Source: Prevotellaceae bacterium
GTDB lineage: Bacteria > Bacteroidota > Bacteroidia > Bacteroidales > Paludibacteraceae
Reading direction: 5' to 3'
Assembly: GCA_031271465.1 (NCBI GenBank)
Contig: JAISVR010000008.1
Location: forward strand, 1 to 64,000
Length of the DNA stretch: 64,000 nucleotides
Shown here: piece by piece, positions 1-8,773 of the stretch
Layout of the letters: each line of letters opens with the position of its first letter
Position numbering within the stretch: the stretch's first letter is position 1
Position numbers and translations under genes: made by a program
The notes under the pieces: model-generated
Database searches by the model: none
What the model was told of the DNA's origin: nothing
What the model saw: the letters and a program-made list of their open reading frames with translations, nothing else

Positions 1-369
1 TATGCCCGCATGAGCAACAGCGACCTGTGTTACACCGTCGACAACGGAGCAGTCTACATCAAAGCCATGGACGAATGCTATCCAATCACGATGCCCGTGT
101 TCTTCTCGCCCGACGGCGACGGCATCAATGATTATTTCCGCATCGAAGGACTGGAACACTACCTTGGATACGAAATAACCATTTACGACCGTTACGGCAA
201 AGAAGTCTTCCGCGGTGGAGCCGGCAAGATAGACTATCCGAGCAGTTTAGGCTGGGACGGCAAATACCTTGGCAATGACCTTCCAAGCGGCGACTACTGG
301 TATCAGATGACCTTCACGGAAATACCAACGAAGGTGGGATATTTTGCCTTGAAAAGAAAAAAGGAATAA
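1..369 (+). CDS. T9SS cargo protein, C-terminal part (gliding-motility-associated C-terminal / type B sorting domain)
   Basis: The reading frame is open from the left edge, so this is the 3' end of a longer gene; the first ATG at 10 is unlikely to be the real start. The visible 120 or so residues match the CHU_C-type domain found at the end of large surface proteins of Bacteroidota. Seen are the FFSPDGDGINDYFRI segment, then ITIYDRYGKEVF, a GWDGKY turn, LPSGDYWYQMTF, and a basic KRKKE tail. In this family the domain directs export through the type IX secretion system and surface attachment. The sprA gene at 44592 shows that the cell has that system. What the rest of the protein does cannot be told from here. 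Confidence 0.88.
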   Translation, partial: YARMSNSDLCYTVDNGAVYIKAMDECYPITMPVFFSPDGDGINDYFRIEGLEHYLGYEITIYDRYGKEVFRGGAGKIDYPSSLGWDGKYLGNDLPSGDYWYQMTFTEIPTKVGYFALKRKKE

Positions 370-386
370 GGAATATTCTTCACAAT

Positions 387-427
387 AAAAGAAACGCAGA
401 TTTTACTTGGATCTGCGTTTCTTTTTT
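387..427. terminator. Rho-independent terminator after the T9SS cargo gene
   Basis: A perfect 10-bp stem (GAAACGCAGA at 391-400 with TCTGCGTTTC at 412-421) is extended by A:T pairs and followed by a T run at 422-427. It lies 18 bp after the stop codon at 367-369. The left end of a mobile inverted repeat starts at 428, immediately after the T run. Confidence 0.85.
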
Positions 428-875
428 CGGAATTATCCCTTGGAGGTTTGAAAAGCAAACACTTTTGTCATTGCTAAACACCACCCGCCGGTTGCGGGCT
501 TGACTCGCAATTGCCCAACAACGAAATTGATTGCCCGATGTGCGATATTGCGTCAAGTGCGGTATGACGAATCCGTTTTTACAGGACTGAAACTCCCCGT
601 TGGTTGTTGATTGCTATTGCGAGGAACAAAGCAATCTGTTCCTGAGCAGAGATTGCTTCGTCGTGCCTTCTCGCAATGACGCGTTGGTTTTGCTTTTCTC
701 GTCATTAGCTCCCGTTGGTCACTGACCGCTGGTTGCGAGGTACGAAGCAATCTCGTACTATTTTTCTCTGGATTGCTTCGTCGTTCCTCCTCGCAATGAC
801 GGGCTGCACTTCGTTTCGGGAATTGTAAATTACTGACCGAAGGGAAGTAATAATGACGGACAAAGCTAAAAAAGT
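428..875. repeat. Cluster of MITE-like inverted-repeat modules
   Basis: This gene-free stretch opens with CGGAATTATCCC, the terminal sequence of the element best seen at 10786-10927. It contains the hairpin module with arms like GCGAGGAACGAAGCAATC and GATTGCTTCGTCGTTCC at about 618-675 and 735-805. A block at about 698-752 is repeated almost exactly at about 2277-2332. A module ending in GACCGAAGGGAAGTAATAATG at about 818-856 is shared with about 52215-52256. Short open frames here are by-products of the repeat and are not genes. Confidence 0.8.
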
Positions 876-924
876 ATTATTTTATTCTATATAATATCTA
901 TTAAGTAGTAATCTTAAATTAATT

Positions 925-1662
925 ATGGGATACATCAAAGCAAAAGCTTATCTGAATCAGTTGACAAAAGAAGCAATAAATGAGTATTATCTGCGTCCGC
1001 AGCTACTTGCTACGCTTTATCCATCCGACATTATCAGGCGTATGGAAAGCAAACAAATTGCTACGCTTAATGTAAACGGCGAAGCTTTTGTAAATCTTTT
1101 TCTTGCCGAATGTATCGCTGCGATAAACGAGGGTTATAATGTGGTAACCAACCTTTTTCAAGCTTCTATCGGTATCGGAGGTGTTGTATCGAGTCATCAG
1201 TTGGGACATGCTATTCCTCCCGAAGAGTTGTCGGTACGAGTACATTTGACACAAGGCGCTGTCGCCCGTAGCTCCGCTGCTCAACTGACGGTTGTTGTAG
1301 CCGAACAGCCGGCTGCCACCGGTCCGATTATACAAAGCGTGATAAATCCTGTATGCAAGGAAGCTGATTTGCTCAATGCAGGGCAAATGGTGTTGATACA
1401 GGGCATGCGTTTGGCTGTAAAAGGCGACAAAACAGACGAAATCGGTGTGTATTTTACCAAGACAGGCAGTATGGAGAGCATCCGAATTGCTGCGAATGAA
1501 TTATCGCCCAATAGTCCAACAAAGTTACAGTTCGTTTTGCCCCGAGAAATTACAGCAGGTGAATGGAAGGTGAAAGTGGCTACGCAGGCAAAATCCAAGT
1601 CTGTTTCATACACTAAGAAAGTTCGCGTGACAGAATATGCAAATACGGTTTCTGTTGTGTAG
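925..1662 (+). CDS. HU-like DNA-binding domain protein with DUF4469 C-terminal domain
   Basis: The 245-residue product has an N-terminal region (about 1-125) resembling the HU/IHF-like fold found in Bacteroidales proteins. Its C-terminal half (about 135-245) resembles the DUF4469 / Bvu_2165_C-type beta domain. There is no signal peptide, so it should be cytoplasmic. In the family the N-terminal domain suggests DNA binding, but a cellular role is not established. It stands alone, between two clusters of mobile inverted repeats (428-875 and 2133-2423), and degenerate duplicated sequence begins right after its stop. This suggests the gene sits in a repeat-rich, perhaps transferred, island. Family assignment is from overall pattern, not a clear motif. 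Confidence 0.7.
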   Translation: MGYIKAKAYLNQLTKEAINEYYLRPQLLATLYPSDIIRRMESKQIATLNVNGEAFVNLFLAECIAAINEGYNVVTNLFQASIGIGGVVSSHQLGHAIPPEELSVRVHLTQGAVARSSAAQLTVVVAEQPAATGPIIQSVINPVCKEADLLNAGQMVLIQGMRLAVKGDKTDEIGVYFTKTGSMESIRIAANELSPNSPTKLQFVLPREITAGEWKVKVATQAKSKSVSYTKKVRVTEYANTVSVV

Positions 1663-2089
1663 AAAAAACTTATCCGCAAAAATATCCAGGAACAACTATT
1701 ATGCTGCTCTGCAGCTTATAGATGTTGAAGGCTATGATGTAGCTACAAAGATTAATGCTGCGTTGCAGCTCTCAGACACAGAGTGTCGTAAATCTTTGTA
1801 GAAATCTCTTGATTATGCCGACTTGTAAGTCGGTAGTGTAGCGTCTTATAAGTCGGCATAAATTTGACTTGTAAGTCGGTGGTATTAGGGCTTGTAAGTC
1901 GGTACAGATAAGAATCGTAAGTAGAGTAGATTGTTAAAGAAAACTTATCTGCAAAAATACCCAAAGACAACTATTGTGTTGCTCTGCCGCTTAATTAGAT
2001 GTTGAAGGCTATTGTAGCTACAGAGATTAGAGCTGTGTTGTAACGCTATTAATAAAGACACAGAGGGTTGTAAATCATTGTAGAAATTA
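1663..2089 (+). repeat. Duplicated degenerate segment flanking a 23-bp array
   Basis: Two related segments of about 145-150 bp lie in direct order at about 1663-1806 and 1936-2089. Both share the landmarks AACTTATCNGCAAAAATA, CAACTATT, ATGTTGAAGGCTAT, GTAGCTACA and TTGTAGAAAT. The first copy keeps an open frame of about 46 codons (including NNYYAALQL and DVATKINAAL) that starts one base out of frame with the end of the upstream gene. The second copy has several stops. They look like remnants of a coding segment, possibly a lost C-terminal extension of the upstream gene or a partial relative of it. The 23-bp tandem array lies between them. Confidence 0.6.
1822..1935. repeat. 23-bp tandem array, core CTTGTAAGTCGGT
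   Basis: The core CTTGTAAGTCGG (or CTTATAAGTCGG) begins at 1822, 1845, 1868 and 1891, exactly 23 bp apart. A decayed fifth unit (TCGTAAGTAG) follows near 1915. The 11 bp between cores are different in each unit. The array lies between the two degenerate direct repeats at 1663-1806 and 1936-2089. No cas genes are present and the period is too short for a CRISPR array. Confidence 0.8.
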
Positions 2090-2132
2090 AAACAACATTA
2101 CATAGTTAGGTATATAATACCGTAATATTGTT

Positions 2133-2423
2133 CGGAATTATCCCGCTTAGGCTTGTTTCGTCATTATTACTTCCCTGCGGTCATGACCGTTGGTTGCGAG
2201 AAACGAAGCAATATTGTATTATTTTTTCTCTGGATTGCTTCGTCGTTCCTCCTCGCAATGACGGGTTGCACTTTGTTTCTCGTCATTAGCTCCCGTTGGT
2301 CACTGACCGCTGGTTGCGAGGTACGAAGCAATCTTAGAAGCGGCATCGTATTACAAGATTGCTTCATCGTAGTTCCTTACTGACGGATAGTGTTTACTTT
2401 AAAGCCTTACATGAATAATTCCG
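2133..2423. repeat. MITE-like element, long form
   Basis: It starts with CGGAATTATCCCGCTTAGG and ends with CATGAATAATTCCG, which match the two termini of the 142-bp element at 10786-10927. Inside are two hairpin modules with GATTGCTTCGTCGTTCCTCC arms. It is about 291 bp, roughly twice the simple form, so it looks like two elements joined or an internal duplication. No clean target-site duplication is visible at its ends. Confidence 0.75.
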
Positions 2424-2426
2424 TTT

Positions 2427-2837
2427 TTAAAATATAACTTTTCGACTATTGTCTGCCTCTATTTCGATATACACAGATAGACAGTCGTGGGGGAGGAGGT
2501 TTTCTATGCGTTCTGCCCATTCGATAAAGCAGTAGGCTCCACTGTAGAAATAATCTTCGTAGCCGAAGTCGAAAGCTTCTTCGGGCGAGTTGATGCGATA
2601 AAAGTCGAAATGGTAAATCTGCTCGCCTTTACTGCTTGCGTATTCGTTTACAATAGAAAAGGTAGGACTGCTCACAGGGTCTGTTACACCCATTTCTTCG
2701 CAGATAGCTTTAATAAAAGAGGTTTTACCTGCTCCCATAGCTCCATAGAAGGCAAAAACACGCCTGTCGCTCATGAGTTGGATAAACTCGCGGGCGACAG
2801 TATTTATTTCTTCTAACGATGAGATATTCAGTTGCAT
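2427..2837 (-). CDS. tsaE: tRNA threonylcarbamoyladenosine biosynthesis ATPase TsaE
   Basis: The 136-residue product is the P-loop ATPase partner in making t6A at position 37 of ANN-decoding tRNAs, working with the TsaB-TsaD pair. The Walker A loop GAMGAGKTS is at residues 32-40. Further family segments are [10 protein letters not shown] and the acidic [13 protein letters not shown]. The length is typical. The start codon overlaps the 3' end of pyrF by 10 bp, indicating translational coupling at the end of the lpxD-lpxC-lpxA-glnS-pyrF-tsaE run. The tsaB and tsaD genes are not in the window. Confidence 0.93.
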   Translation of the reverse strand: MQLNISSLEEINTVAREFIQLMSDRRVFAFYGAMGAGKTSFIKAICEEMGVTDPVSSPTFSIVNEYASSKGEQIYHFDFYRINSPEEAFDFGYEDYFYSGAYCFIEWAERIENLLPHDCLSVYIEIEADNSRKVIF

Positions 2838-3661
2838 AATGCTTTCAGGTATCCAGCCATTTCAGCTTGCACTTTTTGTGCTTCGGAGTGGGCTGTTTGG
2901 GCAAAATTCTCTGTGCTGTCGGCATAGAGGATTTGGCGGGAAGAGTTTACAAGCAGTCCGCATTGGGCGTTCATACCGTAGCGAACCACTTCGGCAAGAC
3001 TGCCGCCTTGTGCGCCAACGCCCGGTACGAGCAGGAAATGGTCGGGTACAATGTTGCGAATATCGCTTAGCATTTCTGCCTTTGTTGCACCTACTACAAA
3101 CATCATATTGTCGGCATTGCCCCAATTCAATGAAGTTTTGAGCACTTTTTCAAAGAGTCGCTCGCCCGTTTCTTCATCTTTCATAAATTGAAAATCGAAA
3201 GCCCCTTTGTTTGATGTAAGCGCGAGCAAGGTTACCCATTTTCCTTCGTAGCCGAGGAAAGGCGACACGCTGTCTTCGCCCATGTAGGGCGCCACAGTTA
3301 CGCTGTCGAAATCCATGTTGCCGAAAAATGTGCGGGCATACATCGCCGAAGTATTGCCAATATCTCCGCGTTTAGCATCGGCAATAATAAACTGGTCGGG
3401 ATGGTTTGTGCGGATATATTCTACCGTACGCTCCAAAATTTCCCATCCTTCCACACCGAGGCTTTCGTAAAAAGCCAAATTTGGTTTATAGGCTACACAA
3501 AGGTCAGCCGTAGCATCGATTATTGCCTTATTGAAGTCGAAGATGGGATCGTTGCTTATATCAAAGAGATACTCAGGGATTTTTTCCACATCGGTATCCA
3601 AGCCTACGCAAAGAAAAGATTGTTTGCGTTTTATGTTTTCAAATAATTGTTCGCGAGTCAT
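2828..3661 (-). CDS. pyrF: Orotidine 5'-phosphate decarboxylase, type 2
   Basis: This enzyme converts orotidine monophosphate to UMP, the last step of de novo pyrimidine synthesis, in the cytoplasm. The catalytic segment [11 protein letters not shown] begins at residue 95 and contains the Asp-Lys-x-x-Asp signature. Other landmarks are FLCVGLDTD near the N-terminus and [10 protein letters not shown] (phosphate loop) in the C-terminal third. The 277 residues fit the longer type 2 family. It lies 50 bp downstream of glnS on the same strand, and its end overlaps tsaE. Confidence 0.95.
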   Translation of the reverse strand: MTREQLFENIKRKQSFLCVGLDTDVEKIPEYLFDISNDPIFDFNKAIIDATADLCVAYKPNLAFYESLGVEGWEILERTVEYIRTNHPDQFIIADAKRGDIGNTSAMYARTFFGNMDFDSVTVAPYMGEDSVSPFLGYEGKWVTLLALTSNKGAFDFQFMKDEETGERLFEKVLKTSLNWGNADNMMFVVGATKAEMLSDIRNIVPDHFLLVPGVGAQGGSLAEVVRYGMNAQCGLLVNSSRQILYADSTENFAQTAHSEAQKVQAEMAGYLKALCN

Positions 3662-3711
3662 AATTTAATAAGCGAGTAGAGAACTGAAATCTTAGCTGTT
3701 GATATTCGATT

Positions 3712-5394
3712 TTACTTCTTAAGCTGTTTTGCCCAACTGTCTTTCAACCCGACACTGCGGTTAAATACCAGCTTTTCGGGTGTGGAATCCGGGTCGACAT
3801 TGAAGTAGCCTATGCGTTGGAATTGAAAGCTTTCCAACGCCTTGGCATCTTTTACAAAAGCTTCTACACGGGCTTTTGTATTCACTCGTAAGGAATTTGG
3901 ATTAATCAGTTCGGTGAAATCCCTGTCTTTTGTTTCTTCGTTGAGGTTTTCGACAGTGAAAAGGCGGTCGTACAGTCGAACTTCGGCAGGTATCGAATGT
4001 GCTTCGCTCACCCAGTGAATGGTACCTTTAACCTTGCGGGCACTGTCGGGCATACCGCTTTTGGTCATGGGGTCGTATTCGGCATAAACTTCGATAATAT
4101 TGCCGTCGTTGTCTTTCTTGCAGCCTGTACCTTTTATTATGTAGGCGTTTTTCAGGCGCACTTCGCCGCCAACAGTAAGTCGGAAATATTTCTTTGGAGC
4201 CTCTTCCATAAAGTCCTCGCGCTCAATAAGTAATTCGCGGCTGAAAGCTATTTCGTGCGAACCGTCTTTAGGGCGTTCGGGATTATTTTGCGCTTCCATC
4301 ATTTCCGTTTGTCCTTCGGGATAGTTGGTTATAATAAGTTTCACGGGATCGAGCACGGCACTTACACGGGTAGCTTTTTCGTTGAGTTCTTCACGCAAAG
4401 AATGTTCAAGCAGCGATATATCAATCAGACCATCAAATTTGGTGTAACCTATTTTATCAATGAAATTGCGAATAGATTCGGCGGTATATCCCCGACGACG
4501 CAACCCGCGAATGGTGGGCATGCGAGGGTCGTCCCAACCGGTTACGATTCCTTCTTCTATGAGTTGCAGCATTTTGCGTTTGCTCATCACGGTGTAGGAA
4601 ATATTCAGGCGGTTAAATTCCGTTTGGTACGGACGGTAATCACCGTCGGCAAATTGGTCGATAAACCAGTCGTAAAGCGGACGATGTACCTCAAACTCGA
4701 GTGTACAGAGCGAATGTGTTACGCCTTCGAAGTAGTCGCTTTGTCCGTGTGCATAATCGTACATCGGATAGATTTTCCATTGCTTGCCGGTGCGATGATG
4801 AGGATGTTCGGTAATAATGCGATACATTATCGGGTCGCGGAAGTGCATATTGGGCGATGCCATATTGATTTTAGCTCGCAGCACCATAGCTCCGTCGGGC
4901 AGTTCTCCGCTGTTCATTTTTTCAAACAACGCAAGGTTTTCTTCAACAGGGCGGTCGCGGTAAGGACTGTTGATACCTGCCTGTGTGGGTGTACCTTTCT
5001 GGCGGGCAATTTCTTCGGCACTCTGTTCGTCGATGTAAGCTTTACCGTCTTTTATCAGTTTGATAGCCAAGTTCCACAACCGTTCAAAATAATCGGAGGT
5101 ATAATATACATTTTCCCATTGAAAGCCAAGCCATTGTATGTCATCTTGAATAGCTTCGACATATTCCATCTCTTCTTTTACGGGATTGGTATCGTCGAAA
5201 CGCAAATTGCATTTGCCGCCATAATTGCGGGCAATACCAAAATCGAGGCAAATAGCTTTAGCATGTCCGATGTGCAGGTAGCCGTTTGGTTCGGGTGGGA
5301 AACGGGTTTGTACTCTACCGTTGTTTCTACCCTCTCGCAGGTCGTTTTCTACCATTTGCTCAATAAAATTGAGATTTTTTTTTGCACCCTTCAT
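3712..5394 (-). CDS. glnS: Glutaminyl-tRNA synthetase
   Basis: This class I synthetase attaches glutamine to tRNA-Gln. The N-terminal catalytic domain shows PEPNGYLHIGHAKAI with HIGH at residues 41-44. The second signature appears as VMSKRK near residue 270. The C-terminal half holds the beta-barrel anticodon-binding region. The 560-residue length is normal. It follows lpxA by 26 bp on the same strand, so it is probably in the same transcript. A dedicated GlnRS implies that Gln-tRNA is made directly and not by an amidotransferase, although a GatCAB could still exist elsewhere. Confidence 0.97.
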   Translation of the reverse strand: MKGAKKNLNFIEQMVENDLREGRNNGRVQTRFPPEPNGYLHIGHAKAICLDFGIARNYGGKCNLRFDDTNPVKEEMEYVEAIQDDIQWLGFQWENVYYTSDYFERLWNLAIKLIKDGKAYIDEQSAEEIARQKGTPTQAGINSPYRDRPVEENLALFEKMNSGELPDGAMVLRAKINMASPNMHFRDPIMYRIITEHPHHRTGKQWKIYPMYDYAHGQSDYFEGVTHSLCTLEFEVHRPLYDWFIDQFADGDYRPYQTEFNRLNISYTVMSKRKMLQLIEEGIVTGWDDPRMPTIRGLRRRGYTAESIRNFIDKIGYTKFDGLIDISLLEHSLREELNEKATRVSAVLDPVKLIITNYPEGQTEMMEAQNNPERPKDGSHEIAFSRELLIEREDFMEEAPKKYFRLTVGGEVRLKNAYIIKGTGCKKDNDGNIIEVYAEYDPMTKSGMPDSARKVKGTIHWVSEAHSIPAEVRLYDRLFTVENLNEETKDRDFTELINPNSLRVNTKARVEAFVKDAKALESFQFQRIGYFNVDPDSTPEKLVFNRSVGLKDSWAKQLKK

Positions 5395-5420
5395 AGCTTG
5401 CTATTGTCGTTTGTGTTGTA

Positions 5421-6209
5421 TTAAATTTCTTGAGTTCCTCGTATTACACCGCGGTTTGAATCCTTAATAAAGGTTTCGATTTGCGTGCGTTCCGAGCTTT
5501 CTTCGAGGTCTGTTTCCATTTGTGCAAGAGCTTGCGTTACATTTAGTCCCGATTGATAAATGAGGCGATAAATGTGCTGAATGTTGTCAATTTGTTCCAC
5601 GGTATAACCTCGGCGACGCAGACCAATGGAGTTTATGCCAACGAAAACCAGCGGATCGCGACCGGCGGTAATATAGGGAGGAATATCTTTCGATACTTTC
5701 GACCCGCCTTGTACCATGGCATGTGCACCGATGCGTGAAAATTGGTGTACCAACACGCCTCCGCTCACTACGGCAAAATCTTCGACAATAACTTCGCCGG
5801 CAAATTGTGTAGCGTTCGATACGATGATATTGTTGCCCAGCACACAGTCGTGTCCCACATGGCAATATGCCATAATAAGGCAGTTGCTGCCTACCACGGT
5901 TTTGCCTTTCGAGGCTGTGCCGCGGTTAATGGTAACACCTTCGCGTATGCTGGTATTGTCGCCAATTTCGGCAGTGGTAATTTCACCAACAAACTTCAAG
6001 TCTTGCGGTACTGCACTAATAACTGCTCCGGGGAATATGCGACAGTTTTTGCCGATTCGTGCACCGTCCATAATTACTGCTGTGCTCATAATTGTAGTTC
6101 CATCGCCGATAACCACATCTTTTTCGATAACTGCAAAAGCTTGGATAGTTACATCTTTACCGATCTTTGCATCGGGGTGAACTGATGCCAGAGTGCTGAT
6201 ATTACTCAT
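5421..6209 (-). CDS. lpxA: UDP-N-acetylglucosamine O-acyltransferase
   Basis: LpxA transfers a 3-hydroxyacyl chain from acyl carrier protein to UDP-GlcNAc, the first step of lipid A synthesis. The N-terminal two thirds are hexapeptide repeats of the left-handed beta helix, such as AKIGKDV and VVIGDGT. The catalytic region CHVGHDC is at residues 116-122, and His120 corresponds to the catalytic base. The C-terminal helical part is normal and the total of 262 residues is typical. It lies 20 bp downstream of lpxC-fabZ. Confidence 0.96.
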   Translation of the reverse strand: MSNISTLASVHPDAKIGKDVTIQAFAVIEKDVVIGDGTTIMSTAVIMDGARIGKNCRIFPGAVISAVPQDLKFVGEITTAEIGDNTSIREGVTINRGTASKGKTVVGSNCLIMAYCHVGHDCVLGNNIIVSNATQFAGEVIVEDFAVVSGGVLVHQFSRIGAHAMVQGGSKVSKDIPPYITAGRDPLVFVGINSIGLRRRGYTVEQIDNIQHIYRLIYQSGLNVTQALAQMETDLEESSERTQIETFIKDSNRGVIRGTQEI

Positions 6210-6229
6210 ATTTGTTTTTGTTTAATCGT

Positions 6230-7618
6230 TTACTTGTTTTTTATTATTTGAGCCATAAAGTCGGCTTCGGTTACTATTTTATCACCTACAAAAGCCATTG
6301 CTTTCATGTGGACAATTCCACGGCGGATAGGCTCTGCCAGTTCGAGTTGAAAAATAAGCGTATCGCCCGGTATTACTTTATTTCGAAATTTCACTTCATT
6401 GAACTTTACAAAGTAGGTCGAATATCTTTCCGGATCGTCTATTCCGCTTAGCGCAAGAATGCCGCCTGTTTGTGCCATTGCTTCTACAATAAGCACTCCC
6501 GGCATTACAGGTTCGTCGGGAAAATGTCCTACAAAAAAATCCTCGTTGAATGTTACATTTTTTATTCCGACTACTTTAGTTGGTGTCAGTTCAATAATTT
6601 TATCAACCAGTAAAAACGGACTGCGATGTGGTAAAATTCCTTTTATAGCATTGATATCGAGTAGGGGAAGAGTATTCGGGTCGTAGGCAGGAGCAAGTTT
6701 CTCTTGCCGTTTGATGATTTTGCGAATCTGTTTGCTGAAATTGGTGTTTATCTTATGTCCGGGTCGGGTAGCAATAACCTTGCCTATAATGGGCATGCCC
6801 ACAAGAGCAAGGTCGCCGATTACATCAAGCAATTTGTGTCGAGCAGGCTCATTGTTGAATTTTAATTCGCCGCTCAAATAGCCCAATTCATTGGCGTTGG
6901 CTGTGATTGATTGGTGCTTGGTAAGTCCGGCAATGCGCTCAAATTCTTCTTGTGGTATTTTATGGTCGTAAATTACAATGGCATTGTCTAAATCGCCTCC
7001 TTTGATAAGGTTGAGTTTTACAAGCGGTTCTATTTCACGCACGAATACAAAAGTACGGCAAGCGGCAATTTCGCAATCGAAATCACATAAATCATAAAGT
7101 GAGGCATATTGGTTCGATAAAATAGGCGAATTGAAATCGATGTGAACATCAAGGCTAAACTTCGAATCGGGTAGCAGCACGATAGACGAACCGCTTTCTT
7201 CGTCGTAATATTCAATTTTCTCTTTTACAATAAAATAGTCTTTTTCAACCTGTTGTTCTTCAATGCCGGCTTTTTTAATGGCTTCAACAAAGAAATGTGC
7301 ACTGCCGTCGAGAATAGGGAATTCGGGAGCATCAACCTCAAGCAGGCAATTGTCTATGCCTAAGGCATAAAGACTTGCCAAGGCATGCTCGATAGTACTT
7401 ATGCTAACATCATTTTTTGAGAGTACAGTGCCGCGCGTGGTGCCATCTACATTTTCGGCAACAGCGGCAATAACAGGCTGTTCTTCCAAATCGATGCGTT
7501 TTATTTTTATGCCGTGATTTTCGGGGGCAGGTTTAAAAGTCAATGAAATGTCGAGCCCCGTATGAAGTCCGATTCCTTTAAGAGTAACCTCTTGTTTCAG
7601 TGTAAGTTGATTTGCCAT
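6230..7618 (-). CDS. lpxC-fabZ: Bifunctional UDP-3-O-acyl-GlcNAc deacetylase / 3-hydroxyacyl-ACP dehydratase
   Basis: One 462-residue polypeptide carries two enzymes, a fusion common in Bacteroidota. Residues 1-305 are LpxC, the zinc deacetylase that commits UDP-acyl-GlcNAc to lipid A. Zinc ligands are visible as His79 (IEHALASL) and His261/Asp265 (HKLLDVIGD). Residues from about 318 are FabZ, the hot-dog fold dehydratase of fatty acid elongation. Its catalytic residues are His365 in GHFPDEPVMPG and Glu379 in VEAMAQ. The fusion ties the two enzymes that compete for 3-hydroxyacyl-ACP to a 1:1 ratio. Gaps of 14 and 20 bp to lpxD and lpxA indicate an operon. Confidence 0.97.
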   Translation of the reverse strand: MANQLTLKQEVTLKGIGLHTGLDISLTFKPAPENHGIKIKRIDLEEQPVIAAVAENVDGTTRGTVLSKNDVSISTIEHALASLYALGIDNCLLEVDAPEFPILDGSAHFFVEAIKKAGIEEQQVEKDYFIVKEKIEYYDEESGSSIVLLPDSKFSLDVHIDFNSPILSNQYASLYDLCDFDCEIAACRTFVFVREIEPLVKLNLIKGGDLDNAIVIYDHKIPQEEFERIAGLTKHQSITANANELGYLSGELKFNNEPARHKLLDVIGDLALVGMPIIGKVIATRPGHKINTNFSKQIRKIIKRQEKLAPAYDPNTLPLLDINAIKGILPHRSPFLLVDKIIELTPTKVVGIKNVTFNEDFFVGHFPDEPVMPGVLIVEAMAQTGGILALSGIDDPERYSTYFVKFNEVKFRNKVIPGDTLIFQLELAEPIRRGIVHMKAMAFVGDKIVTEADFMAQIIKNK

Positions 7619-7632
7619 TTGTAATTGATAAT

Positions 7633-8685
7633 TTAAGAATTAGCAATTAATTTTTCTTTCAATTCAGCCATTTCTTTTTTCAGTGCAATGATTTCGTTTT
7701 GCAAATCGGGCAAATTGCGTGTTACAGCGTAAATCCTTCGTGTTTTTGCTACCGGGTTGGCAGGCGAACCGAGCCAGGTTTGATTTGCTTCTTTAATAGA
7801 GGTATTTATACCGCTTTGTGCACCGAAAATACTGCCGTCGGCTACAGATATATGTCCTACCAAGCCCACCTGCCCTGCCAAAATGCACTGCTTGCCAATT
7901 TTAGTCGAGCCGGCTACACCGCATTGGGCAGCTATGGCGGTATTTTCGCCTACTTCCACATTGTGAGCCAAATGCACCAGATTGTCTAATTTTACTCCGC
8001 GACGCACGAGACTCGAACCCATCGTAGCACAATCGAGCGTAGTATTAGCACCTATTTCCACATCGTCTTCAATTACTACATTGCCTATTTGCGGAATTTT
8101 TTTGTAAGAGCCGTCAGCTTGCGGCGCAAAGCCGAAACCATCCGAACCAATTACACAGCCGGCATGCAGTATACAGCGATTGCCTACCACACAGCCGTCG
8201 TAAACCGTTGCGCCGGCAAATAATACACTGTTTTCGCCGATTGTTGCATTATCTCCCACATAAGCATGGGGATAAATCTGTGCATTGTTGTTTACAATAG
8301 CATTGTCGCCCACAAAAGCGAGGGGAGCAATATATACATCTTTACCGATTTGTGCCGTAGCTGCCACGCAGGCAAGAGGACTGATGCCTTTTTTGCGCGG
8401 TTTGCTTTGTTCTACCAAATCGAGCAACATTGCCAGCGATTGATAGGCATCGGCTACTTTTATGAGTGTTGCATTTATTTTCTCTTCAGGCTCGAAGTCG
8501 TTGTTAACCAATACAATACTCGCTTGAGTATTATAAAGATAAGGAGCGTATTTTGGATTTGACAGGAAAGTTAGAGTACCCGGCTTACCGTCTTCAATTT
8601 TCGACAAGTCGGAAACTTTAACATCGGGGTTCCCTATTACTGTACCTTTTAGAAAATCAGCTATTTGCTGTGCTGTAAATACCAT
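7633..8685 (-). CDS. lpxD: UDP-3-O-acylglucosamine N-acyltransferase
   Basis: LpxD adds the second acyl chain, N-linked, in lipid A synthesis. The N-terminal uridine-binding domain (about 1-100) precedes a long beta helix with repeats such as AQIGKDVY and ATIGENSV. Active-site segments [13 protein letters not shown] and [11 protein letters not shown] are present. A short coiled-coil-like tail with [16 protein letters not shown] ends the 350-residue protein, as in other LpxD trimers. It is the first gene of the lipid A run, with a -7 promoter box just upstream. Confidence 0.96.
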   Translation of the reverse strand: MVFTAQQIADFLKGTVIGNPDVKVSDLSKIEDGKPGTLTFLSNPKYAPYLYNTQASIVLVNNDFEPEEKINATLIKVADAYQSLAMLLDLVEQSKPRKKGISPLACVAATAQIGKDVYIAPLAFVGDNAIVNNNAQIYPHAYVGDNATIGENSVLFAGATVYDGCVVGNRCILHAGCVIGSDGFGFAPQADGSYKKIPQIGNVVIEDDVEIGANTTLDCATMGSSLVRRGVKLDNLVHLAHNVEVGENTAIAAQCGVAGSTKIGKQCILAGQVGLVGHISVADGSIFGAQSGINTSIKEANQTWLGSPANPVAKTRRIYAVTRNLPDLQNEIIALKKEMAELKEKLIANS

Positions 8686-8704
8686 GTGTTTTTTTATTAG
8701 GGCG

Positions 8705-8712
8705 CAAAGTTA
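8705..8712 (-). promoter_or_regulatory. Putative -7 box upstream of lpxD
   Basis: Read on the minus strand the sequence is TAACTTTG, matching the Bacteroidota -7 consensus TAnnTTTG. It is 19 bp upstream of the lpxD ATG. A good -33 TTTG at standard spacing was not found. Confidence 0.5.
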
Positions 8713-8773
8713 CATATTTATTAAGCAAACTTCGATATTTTTACTTAACTATTTGTACCTCTTATTGTTTTTA

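Noticed and set aside
553-750. Short protein with RHCEKARRSNL-type sequence
   Set aside because: It is a translation of the mobile hairpin module. Similar peptide frames arise in every copy, for example at 54419-54714 and 2153-2383.
1822-1935. CRISPR array
   Set aside because: Repeats of 12-13 bp with 11-bp spacers are far too short, and there are no cas genes in the window. The same holds for the arrays at 32936, 36850 and 52287.
2133-2423. Target-site duplication at the long element
   Set aside because: The 8 bp on either side (ATATTGTT and TTTTTAAA) do not match, so no claim of a clean insertion is made for this copy.
4255-5424. 389-codon plus-strand frame
   Set aside because: Antisense to glnS, whose HIGH and MSKRK motifs are intact.
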